This document shows, one piece after another, positions 43,422 through 52,273 of a DNA stretch of 60,890 nucleotides; position 1 is the first letter of the stretch, and each line of letters opens with the position of its first letter. A model generated the notes under the pieces. The model did not search any database, was not told the DNA's origin, and worked only from the letters and a program-made list of their open reading frames with translations. The DNA is from Bacteroidales bacterium (GTDB lineage: Bacteria > Bacteroidota > Bacteroidia > Bacteroidales > F082), in contig JANQGJ010000004.1 in assembly GCA_028277395.1 (NCBI GenBank), positions 1 through 60,890 of the forward strand, in the 5' to 3' direction. Both the position numbers and the translations under genes were made by a program.

Positions 43422-45920
43422 CTACTTCATATTAACAAGTGCCATAAAATCGGCATCGTTATAATATTTTAAGAACTCTCTGTCAGTCATAGCTGCTGCT
43501 GCAACATCTTTGTCAGCTTTGATTGACTGACCTAAGTAATCCAACATACCAGCTTTGTTATCCTGACGAGCAGCTGTAATTGCAAGTAAGTATAATGTTT
43601 CTGCATCCTGAGGAGCACATTTAAATGTTTTCTCAGCACCGGCAGTATTGCCATTTAACAGCTGAGCCAATCCAAGGTTGAAATCACATGATGATCCAGA
43701 CAACATTGATTCTGCTCTTGAGTAATCACCCTGGGCAATATAAGCAAGACCCAGGTTATAACCGGCATCTCCACCTAATTCGCGAGCTTTATTAAAGTAA
43801 TGTTCAGCTTTATTATATTTACCCATCAGCATATAATAAACACCCATGTTATTATGAATCTCAAATGAATTTTCATTTAATGTAAGACCTTTGTCAAGTA
43901 ATTCCTTAGCAATATCAAGGTTTCCTTCGTCTAATTCTACAGCTGCAGCATTGTTAACTGATCTCCAGCATTTAGGATAAAACTCAATAATTGAAGCATA
44001 AATAACTTTTTTCGTGCCATTATCTTCGGTCAGAGTAGCTGCATAGAATAATTCTTCCATTTCAAGAACTGAAGGATCGCTTGTTGACAAGTTTGCAATC
44101 TCAGCATCTGTTTTCTTAGGAACAAATGCGTTAACTTTAATGTCAGCACGTCTTAGCGGAGGAAGAATGTCTCTTTCAATTTCAGGATAAATAAGGATCA
44201 TGTTTCTGATCTCTTCTTCTTTCTTAGCCTGATCTGCAGAGTTTATTACATTAAGGATAGCACTTTTATCTTTAATATCTGAATTCTTAACAGCTTTCAT
44301 AAATCCGTTCCAGTCAGGACCATTTGATGTTACAACAAAATCAATTGCTTCATCAGAAATAAGCTCATTATTTTTGGCAGCCTTTTTAATTTTCTTCTCC
44401 ATATATTTCAATGCAGTTTGAGCTCTGCGCTCTGAAAGACCTTCGTTAAATGTTTCTTCTCCTTCAGGTGAAGCCCAGCCATCAATAGTAATATCATCGA
44501 GTAACCAGCCTTTTTCCATATCAGACATATTATTCTTTAGAGCATCATAGTTATCTTCGTCTTTGTTAAGAGGAAGTTTCCAGTTAAGGTCTGAACGATT
44601 TACTTTAAAGAAAAGGTCTGACTGAACTGTGCTAATTGTAACTTTTTCATAAGCATGGGGAGCCCAAGCAAGTACTTCAGTATTACGTAAATACTTAGAA
44701 GTATGAATAACTCCGTCTTCAAGTTTTCTTTCTTCGGCTGCAAAAGCTTTGTTACCGTTAGCAAGAGCTGATTCTGAGTTATCATAAATTTCACCGTCGT
44801 AAGTGTAAATTACAGGAGCAACAACCAGTTCACTAACATCCATTGCAGGATCGTATGGTATTTTGCTTGTATAAGTAAATGATCCGCCATTTGCATAGCT
44901 AACGAGGGTGCCGTCACCGGCAACATCTTCACCTTTAAAGTTCATGGTTTCAAAAGCGGTTTCTCCACCTTCATATTTAAGAACAGGTGTAAAATTCATT
45001 ACAGCTTTTTTATCAAAATACTTTGGAGGGAAAGTACCTTTAATTGTTACTTCAATTGAATCACCTCTTTCTTCAAGTGGACTAGGAATAGCTTCTAACT
45101 GAACTTTTCCAAAGTCCATGGCCATTTTTTTATTTTTGTTACCACCGAATTTGAAACGGGCACCAACGTTAAAATGTGAATATACATCGTTTTTAACTTC
45201 AGCAGCACCGTGAACAACACCATCAGCATAATCTGTGTCCATCCAAGTGTAAGCGTAATCACCGTAGATATCCCATTTATCATTAATATTAAAGTCAACT
45301 GTAAAACCAACCGGAACAGTAAAATCAACATTTCTGTCACTTATGCCTTTTCCGGTTCCACCACTGGTATTACCTTCCTGTCCATTAGCTCCAATCTCGG
45401 CATTTGTATTTAAATCATACGTTTTAGATTTCCACTGCGCCTGACCAACTCCGGCATGTAATGAAAAATCAACAAGTCTGTCTTTATATCCGCTGATAAG
45501 GTTAGAAAGATTAATACCAATATTAATATTACCTCCAAAATAATCAGCTTCGAAATACATATCCCTGCCATATTTGGCATTAGGAATTGTTTCTGTTGGT
45601 ACATTTTTCTTTTCACCTTCAAAGAAACCTCTTTCCACATCAACTCCAACACTAAATACAGATGTTAGTTGACGTCCAAAACCAAGAGCTCCATTAATAT
45701 TGGTATGACTGAAATCAGGAGCAAAATCATATTGACTTAAATCTGCATGTGACCATGTAGGTCCAATTTCACCTTCAACAAACCAAAATGGAGAAAATGA
45801 AGATGTTTTTTTGCTCGCTTTTTTATCTCCGTCCTCTTCCTGTGCGAAGAATGACAAGGGTAAAGCCATAACTAAACTTAAAATTAAGGCTTTGGAAAAA
45901 ATAGAATAAGCTTTTTTCAT
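43422..45920 (-). CDS. Outer-membrane protein: N-terminal barrel, OmpA-like domain, C-terminal TPRs
   Basis: The 832-residue product starts with a signal peptide ending PLSFFAQ. Residues about 45-290 are a beta-barrel (WFVEGEIGPTWSHADL, FGGNINIGINL, HFNVGARFKFGG). A beta-sandwich section follows to about 430, then a divergent OmpA-type peptidoglycan-binding domain (ITIDGWASPEGEETFNEGLS with ERRAQTALKYM). The last 220 residues contain TPR units (EIHNNMGVYYMLMGKYNKAE, YNLGLAYIAQGDYSRAE). I infer an abundant envelope protein tying the outer membrane to the cell wall and to protein partners. Confidence 0.82.
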   Translation of the reverse strand: MKKAYSIFSKALILSLVMALPLSFFAQEEDGDKKASKKTSSFSPFWFVEGEIGPTWSHADLSQYDFAPDFSHTNINGALGFGRQLTSVFSVGVDVERGFFEGEKKNVPTETIPNAKYGRDMYFEADYFGGNINIGINLSNLISGYKDRLVDFSLHAGVGQAQWKSKTYDLNTNAEIGANGQEGNTSGGTGKGISDRNVDFTVPVGFTVDFNINDKWDIYGDYAYTWMDTDYADGVVHGAAEVKNDVYSHFNVGARFKFGGNKNKKMAMDFGKVQLEAIPSPLEERGDSIEVTIKGTFPPKYFDKKAVMNFTPVLKYEGGETAFETMNFKGEDVAGDGTLVSYANGGSFTYTSKIPYDPAMDVSELVVAPVIYTYDGEIYDNSESALANGNKAFAAEERKLEDGVIHTSKYLRNTEVLAWAPHAYEKVTISTVQSDLFFKVNRSDLNWKLPLNKDEDNYDALKNNMSDMEKGWLLDDITIDGWASPEGEETFNEGLSERRAQTALKYMEKKIKKAAKNNELISDEAIDFVVTSNGPDWNGFMKAVKNSDIKDKSAILNVINSADQAKKEEEIRNMILIYPEIERDILPPLRRADIKVNAFVPKKTDAEIANLSTSDPSVLEMEELFYAATLTEDNGTKKVIYASIIEFYPKCWRSVNNAAAVELDEGNLDIAKELLDKGLTLNENSFEIHNNMGVYYMLMGKYNKAEHYFNKARELGGDAGYNLGLAYIAQGDYSRAESMLSGSSCDFNLGLAQLLNGNTAGAEKTFKCAPQDAETLYLLAITAARQDNKAGMLDYLGQSIKADKDVAAAAMTDREFLKYYNDADFMALVNMK

Positions 45921-45952
45921 GTTAGTAATTTTTATTGTAGAAATTATTTTTT

Positions 45953-45960
45953 CAAATTTA
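45953..45960 (-). promoter_or_regulatory. Candidate -7 element (TAAATTTG) of the OmpA/TPR gene
   Basis: TA-AA-TTTG on the minus strand, 32 bases upstream of the ATG, with a TTTG about 22 bases before it as a possible -33 box. A second match, TACTTTTG, is at 46027-46034. Confidence 0.5.
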
Positions 45961-46110
45961 TAGATTAACAGTAATTATTTATCAAAGTAAAAACCTAAGA
46001 TAACAACAATTCGTTTGTTAATAAAGCAAAAGTATAAAATTATGTTTACAATAACACAAAGAACTACGTTTTTTACGATATTACTTTTTATTAGTTACAA
46101 AATAGTTCAA

Positions 46111-46641
46111 CTATTTATATTTTAGCACAATATCCCATAAAACAACTCCAACACTAACGCTAATATTTAAAGAATGTTTTGTCCCCCATTGTGGTATTTC
46201 AATACAATCATCTGAAATTTCGATAATTTTATCCTCTACACCTTTAACTTCATTACCAAAAATCAAAGCATATTTACTACTTTTATCCGGAACAAAATCA
46301 TTTAACATCAGACTGTTATCAACCTGCTCGACTGAAAGAATATTAAAGCCATTATTTCTAAGTTCCAGAACAGCTTTTTCTGTTGTGCGGAAGTACTTCC
46401 AATTCACTGATTCTGTTGCACTAAGGGCTGTTTTATGGATTTCACGGTGTGGTGGTGGTGCTGTAATACCACACAGATAAATTCCTTCAATACAAAAGGC
46501 ATCAGCAGTTCTGAATACTGAACCTATGTTACTCAAACTTCTGATATTATCCAGTACAACAACGATGGGTACTTTATCAACTTCTTTAAATTCGGCAACA
46601 GATAATCTGTGTAGTTCTTCATTCAATAGTTTTCTTCCCAT
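46111..46641 (-). CDS. TrmH/SpoU-family RNA 2'-O-ribose methyltransferase
   Basis: The three SpoU motifs are present: NIRSLSNIGSVFRTADAF, LIFGNEVKGV and IPQWGTKHSLNISVSVGVVL. These build the SAM-binding knot. The start at 46641 (MGRKLLNEELHRLS) is preferred over a non-ATG codon at 46683, giving 176 residues. Without an N-terminal RNA-binding extension the target may be tRNA or rRNA; this cannot be read from sequence. It is divergent from mutS. Confidence 0.92.
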   Translation of the reverse strand: MGRKLLNEELHRLSVAEFKEVDKVPIVVVLDNIRSLSNIGSVFRTADAFCIEGIYLCGITAPPPHREIHKTALSATESVNWKYFRTTEKAVLELRNNGFNILSVEQVDNSLMLNDFVPDKSSKYALIFGNEVKGVEDKIIEISDDCIEIPQWGTKHSLNISVSVGVVLWDIVLKYK

Positions 46642-46788
46642 ATCAAATAATAAATTCCTTTCGGAGATATAAATAACATACAAATATATTAATTGAACAT
46701 TTCTTCTATGTTATATTTCAGAGAATTCATATTTATTCCATGAATTTTATAATTATTTGCAGCCATGATAAAATTCGATCATACTGCG

Positions 46789-46796
46789 TATATTTG
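46789..46796 (+). promoter_or_regulatory. Candidate -7 element (TATATTTG) of mutS
   Basis: TA-TA-TTTG ends 30 bases before the GTG start at 46827. No well-spaced -33 box was seen. Confidence 0.45.
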
Positions 46797-46826
46797 CTAT
46801 CTTTAATTTAAATGACATATTAAACC

Positions 46827-49442
46827 GTGGGAAAATCAACAAAATATGTTGAAACGCCACTAATGAAGCAATATAACAGCATTAAAGCTAAATATCCTGA
46901 TGCCTTATTATTGTTCAGAGTTGGCGATTTTTATGAAACCTTTGGAACAGATGCCATCCGTGCTTCAGAAGTACTGGGTATTGTATTGACCAAAAGAAGA
47001 AACGGAGCAGCATCATTTGTTGAACTTGCTGGTTTTCCCCACCATTCCCTTGATACTTACCTCCCAAAACTGGTTAGAGCAGGTCACAGAGTTGCCATAT
47101 GCGATCAGCTGGAAGATCCAAAACTCACGAAAAAGATTGTAAAACGTGGTGTTACAGAGCTGGTTACCCCAGGGGTAACACTTAATGACAATGTACTTGA
47201 ACAAAAAGAAAATAATTTTCTTGCATCCGTTCACCTTACTTCGGGAATTTGTGGAATAGCATTACTTGATATCAGTACCGGTGAATTTTATATAGCTGAA
47301 GGTAATACTGAATATATTGATAAATTACTCCAAAGCTTCGCACCAAATGAAGTTGTTATACAGCGTCAAAAAAGAAATAAATTCATTGAGTTAACTGGTG
47401 ATAAATTTTATCTTGCGTTTTTTGATGATTGGGTATTTTCGATTGATTTCGCCAAAGAATTATTATTAAAACATTTTAGGACGTCGTCTTTAAAAGGTTT
47501 TGGTGTTGAAGATATTAACAATGGTATTATTGCGGCAGGAGCAGCATTGCATTACCTACTGGAAACACATCACGACAAGCTTGATCATATTAATAAAATA
47601 CGCCGAATTGATGAAGGTAAATATGTTTGGCTTGATAAATTTACCATTAGAAATCTTGAATTGATATATCCACTGAGTCATGGTGCCACAACATTACTGG
47701 ATATAATTGACAAAACAGACTCTCCAATGGGAGCAAGGTTAATGAGGAGGTGGATTTCACTGCCTCTTAAAGATATTCAGTCAATTAACGAACGGCAAAA
47801 TGTTGTTGGTCATCTGATGAATGATAACGAATTTGCCCGACAATTAAAGGAAGAAATTAAAAAGATCGGCGATCTTGAACGTCTTATATCTAAAGTTGTT
47901 ACCAATCGGGTTAATCCCAGAGAACTAAAACAACTTCAAAAAGCTCTGACGGCAATTGCGGGATTAAAAGATCTGTGTGATAAATCAGATAAGACAGAAC
48001 TTAATCAAATAGCTGAAAAGTTTAATCCATGTATTTCTCTTTGTAATAAGCTAAGTTCACATTTAAACGATGAACCACCTGCAGTCATTAACAAAGGAAA
48101 TGTAATTGCAACCGGTGTTTCGGACGAACTGGATGAACTCAGGAGGATTTCATCTTCAGGTAAGGATTTTCTTAAAGAAATACAGCAAAGAGAAGTTGAA
48201 AATACAGGTATTTCATCGTTAAAGATTGGTTTCAATAATGTATTTGGATATTATCTTGAGGTAACTCATACGCATAAGGACAAAGTACCACCCGAATGGC
48301 ACAGAAAACAAACCCTTACTGGTTCGGAAAGATACATTACTGAAGAGTTGAAAGAATATGAACAAAAGATACTTGGGGCACAGGAAAAAATTGTTTCACT
48401 GGAACAAAAGTTATTTGATGAGGTTGTGCATTATTCTTCAGAATTTGTAGCACCAATTCAACTGGATTCTACATTAATTGCAGAGTTAGACTGTTTATCT
48501 TCGTTTGCAAATATTTCAGTTGCAAACAATTACAACCGCCCGCAAATTACCGATGATTATATACTTGATATTAAAAACGGAAGGCATCCTGTAATTGAGT
48601 GTAATCTGCCACCAGGTGAAGAATATGTGGCAAATAATATATATCTGGACAATCAGAAGCAACAGGTAATAATTCTTACCGGCCCGAACATGTCCGGCAA
48701 ATCGGCGCTTTTACGCCAAACAGCACTTATTGTATTACTTGGTCAGATGGGATGTATGGTACCAGCCTCATCAGCTAAAATTGGACTTGTTGACAAAATA
48801 TTTACACGTGTTGGTGCATCAGATAATATTAGTTCGGGTGAATCAACTTTCATGGTTGAAATGAACGAAACAGCAAGCATTCTAAATAATGTATCTAACA
48901 GGAGTTTGATTTTACTTGATGAAATTGGACGTGGTACAAGCACTTATGATGGTATTTCGATTGCCTGGTCTATTGCCGAATTTTTACACAACCACCCTGC
49001 ATACAGGGCTAAAGTGCTGTTTGCTACACATTATCATGAGCTAAATGAGATGTCGCTAACAATGAAACGCATTAAAAATTATCATATCAGTATAAAGGAG
49101 CATGGTAATAAGGTGATTTTCCTGAGAAAGTTAGCCAAAGGTGGTAGCGAACATAGTTTTGGAATCCATGTAGCAGAAATGGCCGGTATGCCAAAAAAGG
49201 TAACTCAACGAGCCAGACAGATGTTAAGTATATTAGAACAAAATCATTCGGGTGAGAACCTCAACAAAGCAGTAAAGGATACCACTAAAGATGATAAACT
49301 TCAGCTAAGCTTCATTCAACTTGATGATCCGTTGCTACACCAGATCAAGGATGATATATTAAATACTGAAATTGACACCTTAACACCTGTAGAAGCCCTG
49401 ATGAAACTTAATGAAATTAAAAAGACATTAGGTGACATATAG
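46827..49442 (+). CDS. mutS: DNA mismatch repair protein MutS
   Basis: MutS recognises mismatches and small loops and recruits MutL. The 871-residue product has the mismatch-reading FYE motif (GDFYETFG, residues 33-40), the Walker A loop [15 protein letters not shown] from residue 619, Walker [17 protein letters not shown] and the C-terminal ATHYHELNE switch. It starts with GTG: the only nearby ATG (46812) is followed by a stop in its frame, and the conserved N-terminus ETPLMKQYN begins at residue 9. It is divergent from the RNA methylase gene. Confidence 0.97.
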   Translation: MGKSTKYVETPLMKQYNSIKAKYPDALLLFRVGDFYETFGTDAIRASEVLGIVLTKRRNGAASFVELAGFPHHSLDTYLPKLVRAGHRVAICDQLEDPKLTKKIVKRGVTELVTPGVTLNDNVLEQKENNFLASVHLTSGICGIALLDISTGEFYIAEGNTEYIDKLLQSFAPNEVVIQRQKRNKFIELTGDKFYLAFFDDWVFSIDFAKELLLKHFRTSSLKGFGVEDINNGIIAAGAALHYLLETHHDKLDHINKIRRIDEGKYVWLDKFTIRNLELIYPLSHGATTLLDIIDKTDSPMGARLMRRWISLPLKDIQSINERQNVVGHLMNDNEFARQLKEEIKKIGDLERLISKVVTNRVNPRELKQLQKALTAIAGLKDLCDKSDKTELNQIAEKFNPCISLCNKLSSHLNDEPPAVINKGNVIATGVSDELDELRRISSSGKDFLKEIQQREVENTGISSLKIGFNNVFGYYLEVTHTHKDKVPPEWHRKQTLTGSERYITEELKEYEQKILGAQEKIVSLEQKLFDEVVHYSSEFVAPIQLDSTLIAELDCLSSFANISVANNYNRPQITDDYILDIKNGRHPVIECNLPPGEEYVANNIYLDNQKQQVIILTGPNMSGKSALLRQTALIVLLGQMGCMVPASSAKIGLVDKIFTRVGASDNISSGESTFMVEMNETASILNNVSNRSLILLDEIGRGTSTYDGISIAWSIAEFLHNHPAYRAKVLFATHYHELNEMSLTMKRIKNYHISIKEHGNKVIFLRKLAKGGSEHSFGIHVAEMAGMPKKVTQRARQMLSILEQNHSGENLNKAVKDTTKDDKLQLSFIQLDDPLLHQIKDDILNTEIDTLTPVEALMKLNEIKKTLGDI

Positions 49443-49547
49443 GTTACCACCAAAGATCATCTTACTTTCCAACCAAGAATCCACCGCGACTTATCAGGAT
49501 AAATACCGGCAGATGTATCATTGAAATAAAAAAATCCGTAAAATATT

Positions 49548-49576
49548 TTTGGAAATTAAAAAAAGTAGTACATTTG
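49548..49576 (+). promoter_or_regulatory. Promoter of the tRNA genes
   Basis: TTTG at 49548-49551 and TACATTTG at 49569-49576, 17 bases apart, match the two-part Bacteroidota promoter. They lie 40 bases before tRNA-Gly. Confidence 0.65.
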
Positions 49577-49616
49577 CACCTCCAAAATTTAATCAGTGAT
49601 TAATATTTTGGAAAAC

Positions 49617-49689
<73 letters not shown>

Positions 49690-49690
49690 C

Positions 49691-49740
49691 AAAATCCCGG
49701 ATTCGTTCTGAGGCTTATCAGAATCGGGTCGGGATTTTTT
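49691..49740 (+). terminator. Terminator-like hairpin after tRNA-Gly
   Basis: AAAATCCCG ... CGGGATTTTTT forms the base of a long imperfect stem, with TTCTGA / TCAGAA at the tip, ending in six T. If it terminates fully, tRNA-Leu needs its own promoter, for which I see no TAnnTTTG in the gap. Confidence 0.6.
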
Positions 49741-49798
49741 CTTGAAATATTCACCGGGTGATTAATCTCATTTAATAAGTAATCACCCAGGAGGACAG

Positions 49799-49883
49799 GC
49801 TCGAGTGGTGGAATTGGTAGACACGTTGGACTTAAAATCCAATGGCCATCGCGGCCGTGCGGGTTCAAGTCCCGCCTCGAGTA
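49799..49883 (+). tRNA. tRNA-Leu (UAA)
   Basis: The 85-nt gene has acceptor arms GCTCGAG / CTCGAGT (one G-U pair at the end), class II long variable arm (TGGCCATCGCGGCCGT), anticodon stem TTGGA/TCCAA with loop CTTAAAA (anticodon TAA at 49833-49835), and T-arm GCGGG-TTCAAGT-CCCGC. Discriminator A, CCA not encoded. Its 3' part from the anticodon loop on is duplicated at 60497. This intact copy marks the left boundary of the island. Confidence 0.95.
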
Positions 49884-49915
49884 CGGAAAGCCGGCTTTTG
49901 GGAGTCGGCTTTTTT
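49832..49915 (+). repeat. 84-bp direct repeat, left copy (attL-like)
   Basis: From the second base of the tRNA-Leu anticodon loop to the sixth T of the terminator, this stretch is identical to 60497-60580. The bases before it differ (GAC here, AAT in the right copy) and the bases after it differ (GATTT here, TGTTT there). Confidence 0.9.
49887..49915 (+). terminator. Intrinsic terminator of tRNA-Leu
   Basis: Stem AAGCCGGC / GTCGGCTT (one G-U pair), loop TTTTGGGA, followed by a T-run. It starts 4 bases after the discriminator base and is copied at the right end of the island. Confidence 0.8.
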
Positions 49916-50111
49916 GATTTGCCTAAAACATACCTAAAACAAAAAAAGGATATTTCTAACACCTCTAAATTGGACTCTAAAGGCCTTTATTTTAGCATTA
50001 AAAGATTCAACCGAAGCATTTGTGCTCTATTATCAAAGAAGTTTAATATTGTTTGATAATTATGTTGTATTAATCTTATTATAGTATTAAATGGTCTTCT
50101 TCAATCTTGTT

Positions 50112-50275
50112 TTACCATTGTTCCAGTCTGGCAAGAGCTACATTTTGTTCTTTGTTTTTTGGTAAATATCACCAAGTTCTTGACATAAATTATAAGCCTG
50201 TTCGATATCTGGATAAAGCCTGAACAGAATCTCTGCTCAACGCCATTGAGATGGAACCCAGGCATATTTTTTCTT
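50112..50275 (-). pseudogene. Remnant of a TPR-type protein gene
   Basis: The minus strand can be read in two or three frames as fragments QEKICLGSISMALSR, then QAYNLCQELGDIYQKTKNK, then LARLEQW before a stop. These phrases are typical of large TPR proteins (the A-x-x-L-x-x-E-L-G-D...YQKT pattern), but the frame is broken at least twice. The rest of the 491-bp gap between the tRNA terminator and the TetR gene (49916-50406) holds only two tandem CCTAAAAC words and the TetR operator. Confidence 0.4.
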
Positions 50276-50330
50276 GAATAGCAGGTACCGGTTTCCGGCG
50301 AATAAAAGACGGTCTGAAATTGATACCTTT

Positions 50331-50379
50331 AAAAATATTTCTAAACGTCATCGTTTAGAAATATTTTTTCATACATTTG
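50331..50379 (+). promoter_or_regulatory. TetR operator palindrome and promoter
   Basis: A perfect 17-bp inverted repeat, AAAAATATTTCTAAACG and its complement (50331-50347 and 50352-50368) around a 4-base centre, is followed 3 bases later by the -7 element TACATTTG (50372-50379). The palindrome covers the -33 region, so binding would block transcription of the TetR-SRPBCC operon. Autoregulation is inferred. Confidence 0.7.
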
Positions 50380-50406
50380 CATAATTAAACGCAAACGTCT
50401 ATTAAG

Positions 50407-50958
50407 ATGCCAAAAGTTATTGCTAAAAAAGAAGATTGGATAAAACTTGGTTACATAGAATTTTCTGATAAAGGAATTTCAGGAATTGTAGTTGAAAAAA
50501 TGGCTGACAAACTCAAGGTTAATAAATCAAGCTTTTATTGGTATTTTTCTACTAAAGAAGAATTTATCAAGCAGATTCTAGATTTTTGGATAGCAGAGAA
50601 TACGACCAAAATAATTGACAAAGTTAACACACAAAAAACATCTGTAAAACAGTTTGAAAAATTGGTTGAATTGTCATTCAAGAAAGAGCCTTATATGGAC
50701 TTTTTCTTCTTTATAAAGAAATATGCCAAATCTAACCCAAAACTTCAAAAAACGTTAGACTCAATTGATATTCAAAGACTTGAGTTTACAAAGCAGCTAC
50801 TTATACGACTAAATTTTACAGAGGATGCAGCAGCAGCAAAAGCCAATTTATTTTATAAATACCTTATTGGTTATCACGAACTAATACGCTACAAAAAACA
50901 GGACGAAAACTACTTATTAGAAGTGAAAGCAGAACTCAATCAATTTATATCATACTAA
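50407..50958 (+). CDS. TetR/AcrR family transcriptional regulator
   Basis: The N-terminal DNA-binding domain is clear: GYIEFSDKGISGIVVEKMAD, then KLKVNKSSFYWYFSTKEEFI, the typical TetR recognition helix. The C-terminal 120 residues form the helical ligand/dimer domain and are unrelated to anything I can name. The 183-residue length is normal. It is the first gene behind a perfect operator palindrome and precedes an SRPBCC gene by 62 bases, so a small hydrophobic ligand shared by both is plausible but unproven. Confidence 0.92.
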   Translation: MPKVIAKKEDWIKLGYIEFSDKGISGIVVEKMADKLKVNKSSFYWYFSTKEEFIKQILDFWIAENTTKIIDKVNTQKTSVKQFEKLVELSFKKEPYMDFFFFIKKYAKSNPKLQKTLDSIDIQRLEFTKQLLIRLNFTEDAAAAKANLFYKYLIGYHELIRYKKQDENYLLEVKAELNQFISY

Positions 50959-51020
50959 AAATGTAACATTTACTCACAATAGTATTAAGCAATTTGTTTA
51001 CCAATGTTAACTTATAAGAA

Positions 51021-51461
51021 ATGAATGAATTTAAAATTGACATTAAGATTAACGCCTCAAAAGAAAAGGTTTGGAAAGCAGTAACCGACTTTGAAAATTA
51101 CCCAAGGTGGAACTCTGTTTTGATAATGGAAAACAATAACGATTTAACACTTGGCGAAAAGTTTCACGTTACTATTATATCAGTGAAAGGCATAAAAATG
51201 AAGTTTAAAGCCGTTGCCATAAATAAGGTAGAAAATCATTCATTTTCTGCTAAGCGAACAATGCGGATTGGTAAGTGGTTTTTTCAGGCGATCCATCATT
51301 TTATTACAAAAGAAATCGATGACAACAACGTGATATTTAGTCAAGAATGGGAGTTAAAAGGACTTGTGGCTTCACTAATGCGTAAAAAAATTCATGCAGA
51401 ATTAGCCGTTTTTACTAAAATGAATGAAGAGTTAAAAACATTGATTGAAAACAACGAATAA
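51021..51461 (+). CDS. SRPBCC (START-like) domain protein
   Basis: The 146-residue product opens with IDIKINASKEKVWKAVTDFE and continues NYPRWNSVL, the standard start of polyketide-cyclase/SRPBCC proteins, and ends in the long C-terminal helix (KIHAELAVFTKMNEELKTLI). The fold encloses a cavity for hydrophobic ligands. It belongs to the TetR operon. Its stop codon overlaps the ATG of the next gene by one base (TAATG), implying coupled translation. Confidence 0.88.
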   Translation: MNEFKIDIKINASKEKVWKAVTDFENYPRWNSVLIMENNNDLTLGEKFHVTIISVKGIKMKFKAVAINKVENHSFSAKRTMRIGKWFFQAIHHFITKEIDDNNVIFSQEWELKGLVASLMRKKIHAELAVFTKMNEELKTLIENNE

Positions 51462-51679
51462 TGAGGTTAATTGACAAATATCTTTCAAAACACGATTTTA
51501 CCGAGGTTCACAGAATTGAAATAAACGTTTCGGCAAGCAAATATTACCTGATAACATTTGAAGTAGATTTGGCAAAATCTAAAATCATTACAGTTTTGTT
51601 TAAGCTGCGAGGAATGCCAATTTCTAAAACCAGGTTTAAAGATTTTGTAGCCTTCCTTAGTAATCACAAGTGTATTTAA
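51461..51679 (+). CDS. Short protein, possibly N-terminal remnant of a longer family
   Basis: The 72-residue product (MRLIDKYLSKHDFTEVHRIE, later ITVLFKLRGMPISKT) is coupled to the SRPBCC gene. The wording 'E-V-H-x-I ... L-F-K-L-R-G-M-P' reminds me of longer proteins (about 160 residues) that accompany SRPBCC genes, of which this would be only the first half. No continuation is found in other frames after the stop. I cannot confirm the family. Confidence 0.5.
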   Translation: MRLIDKYLSKHDFTEVHRIEINVSASKYYLITFEVDLAKSKIITVLFKLRGMPISKTRFKDFVAFLSNHKCI

Positions 51680-51903
51680 CATTTATAAACTCCTTCTTAC
51701 GCTCATAGTATTGTAAAAGAGAAAAATCATTATGGATTCTCTCATCAAAGTAAATGTATTCAAATGTGAATGACTCTTGTTCCTTCATTTATTTTATTCG
51801 ATATTTTGATGTCTAAGATTATAAAATGCTTTATTTATCAACATAATATATTAAAAGTTCAGTATAAAATCGAAAAAACACTTGAATACATCATAATTCT
51901 ATA

Positions 51904-51911
51904 TATTTTTG
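51904..51911 (+). promoter_or_regulatory. Candidate -7 element (TATTTTTG) of the PadR gene
   Basis: TA-TT-TTTG ends 4 bases before the ATG at 51916, so the message would be leaderless or nearly so. Confidence 0.5.
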
Positions 51912-51915
51912 TACT

Positions 51916-52239
51916 ATGTATTCAAAGGAATTATTAAAAGGTACTCTGTTGACTATCATTCTCAAGCTGCTTAGTAAGTACGGCAGAATGTATGGTTACC
52001 AAATTACTCAGAAGGTTAAACAATTATCAAACAGCGAAATTCAGATTAAGGAAGGCTCATTATATCCGGCATTACATAAGCTAAAAAAAGAATGTTTAGT
52101 TGAAACTGAAACCGAATATATAGGGAAACGTGTTAGACATTATTACCTTTTAACTGAAAAGGGCAAATTAGCATTAAAGGAAAAAGAATCCGAACTTATA
52201 GAATTTATCAATACAATAAATAAAATTATAACTTCATAA
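51916..52239 (+). CDS. PadR family transcriptional regulator
   Basis: The 107-residue product is a PadR winged helix: LLKGTLLTIILKLLSKYGRM, then YGYQITQKVKQLS, IKEGSLYPALHKLKKECLVE and RHYYLLTEKGKLALKEKESE. Such regulators commonly control the membrane gene next to them. Here the following gene encodes a membrane protein with an HTH-adjacent helical prefix. The stop codon lies inside a 22-bp tandem repeat. Confidence 0.93.
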   Translation: MYSKELLKGTLLTIILKLLSKYGRMYGYQITQKVKQLSNSEIQIKEGSLYPALHKLKKECLVETETEYIGKRVRHYYLLTEKGKLALKEKESELIEFINTINKIITS

Positions 52240-52273
52240 TTTCAAAATTATAACTTCATAATTTCAAAATTAT
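52222..52273 (+). repeat. 22-bp tandem repeat (2.4 copies) across the PadR stop and next start
   Basis: The unit AAAATTATAACTTCATAATT plus TC occurs at 52222-52243 and 52244-52265, followed by the first eight bases of a third copy that runs into the ATG of the next gene at 52272. The unit length is not a multiple of three. Removing one copy would bring stop and start within 10 bases. Confidence 0.9.

Noticed and set aside
49805..50056. 83-codon frame starting inside tRNA-Leu (MVELVDTLDLKSNG...)
   Set aside because: The first 27 residues are simply the translation of the tRNA-Leu gene, a well-known false call; the remainder has no domain and no promoter of its own.
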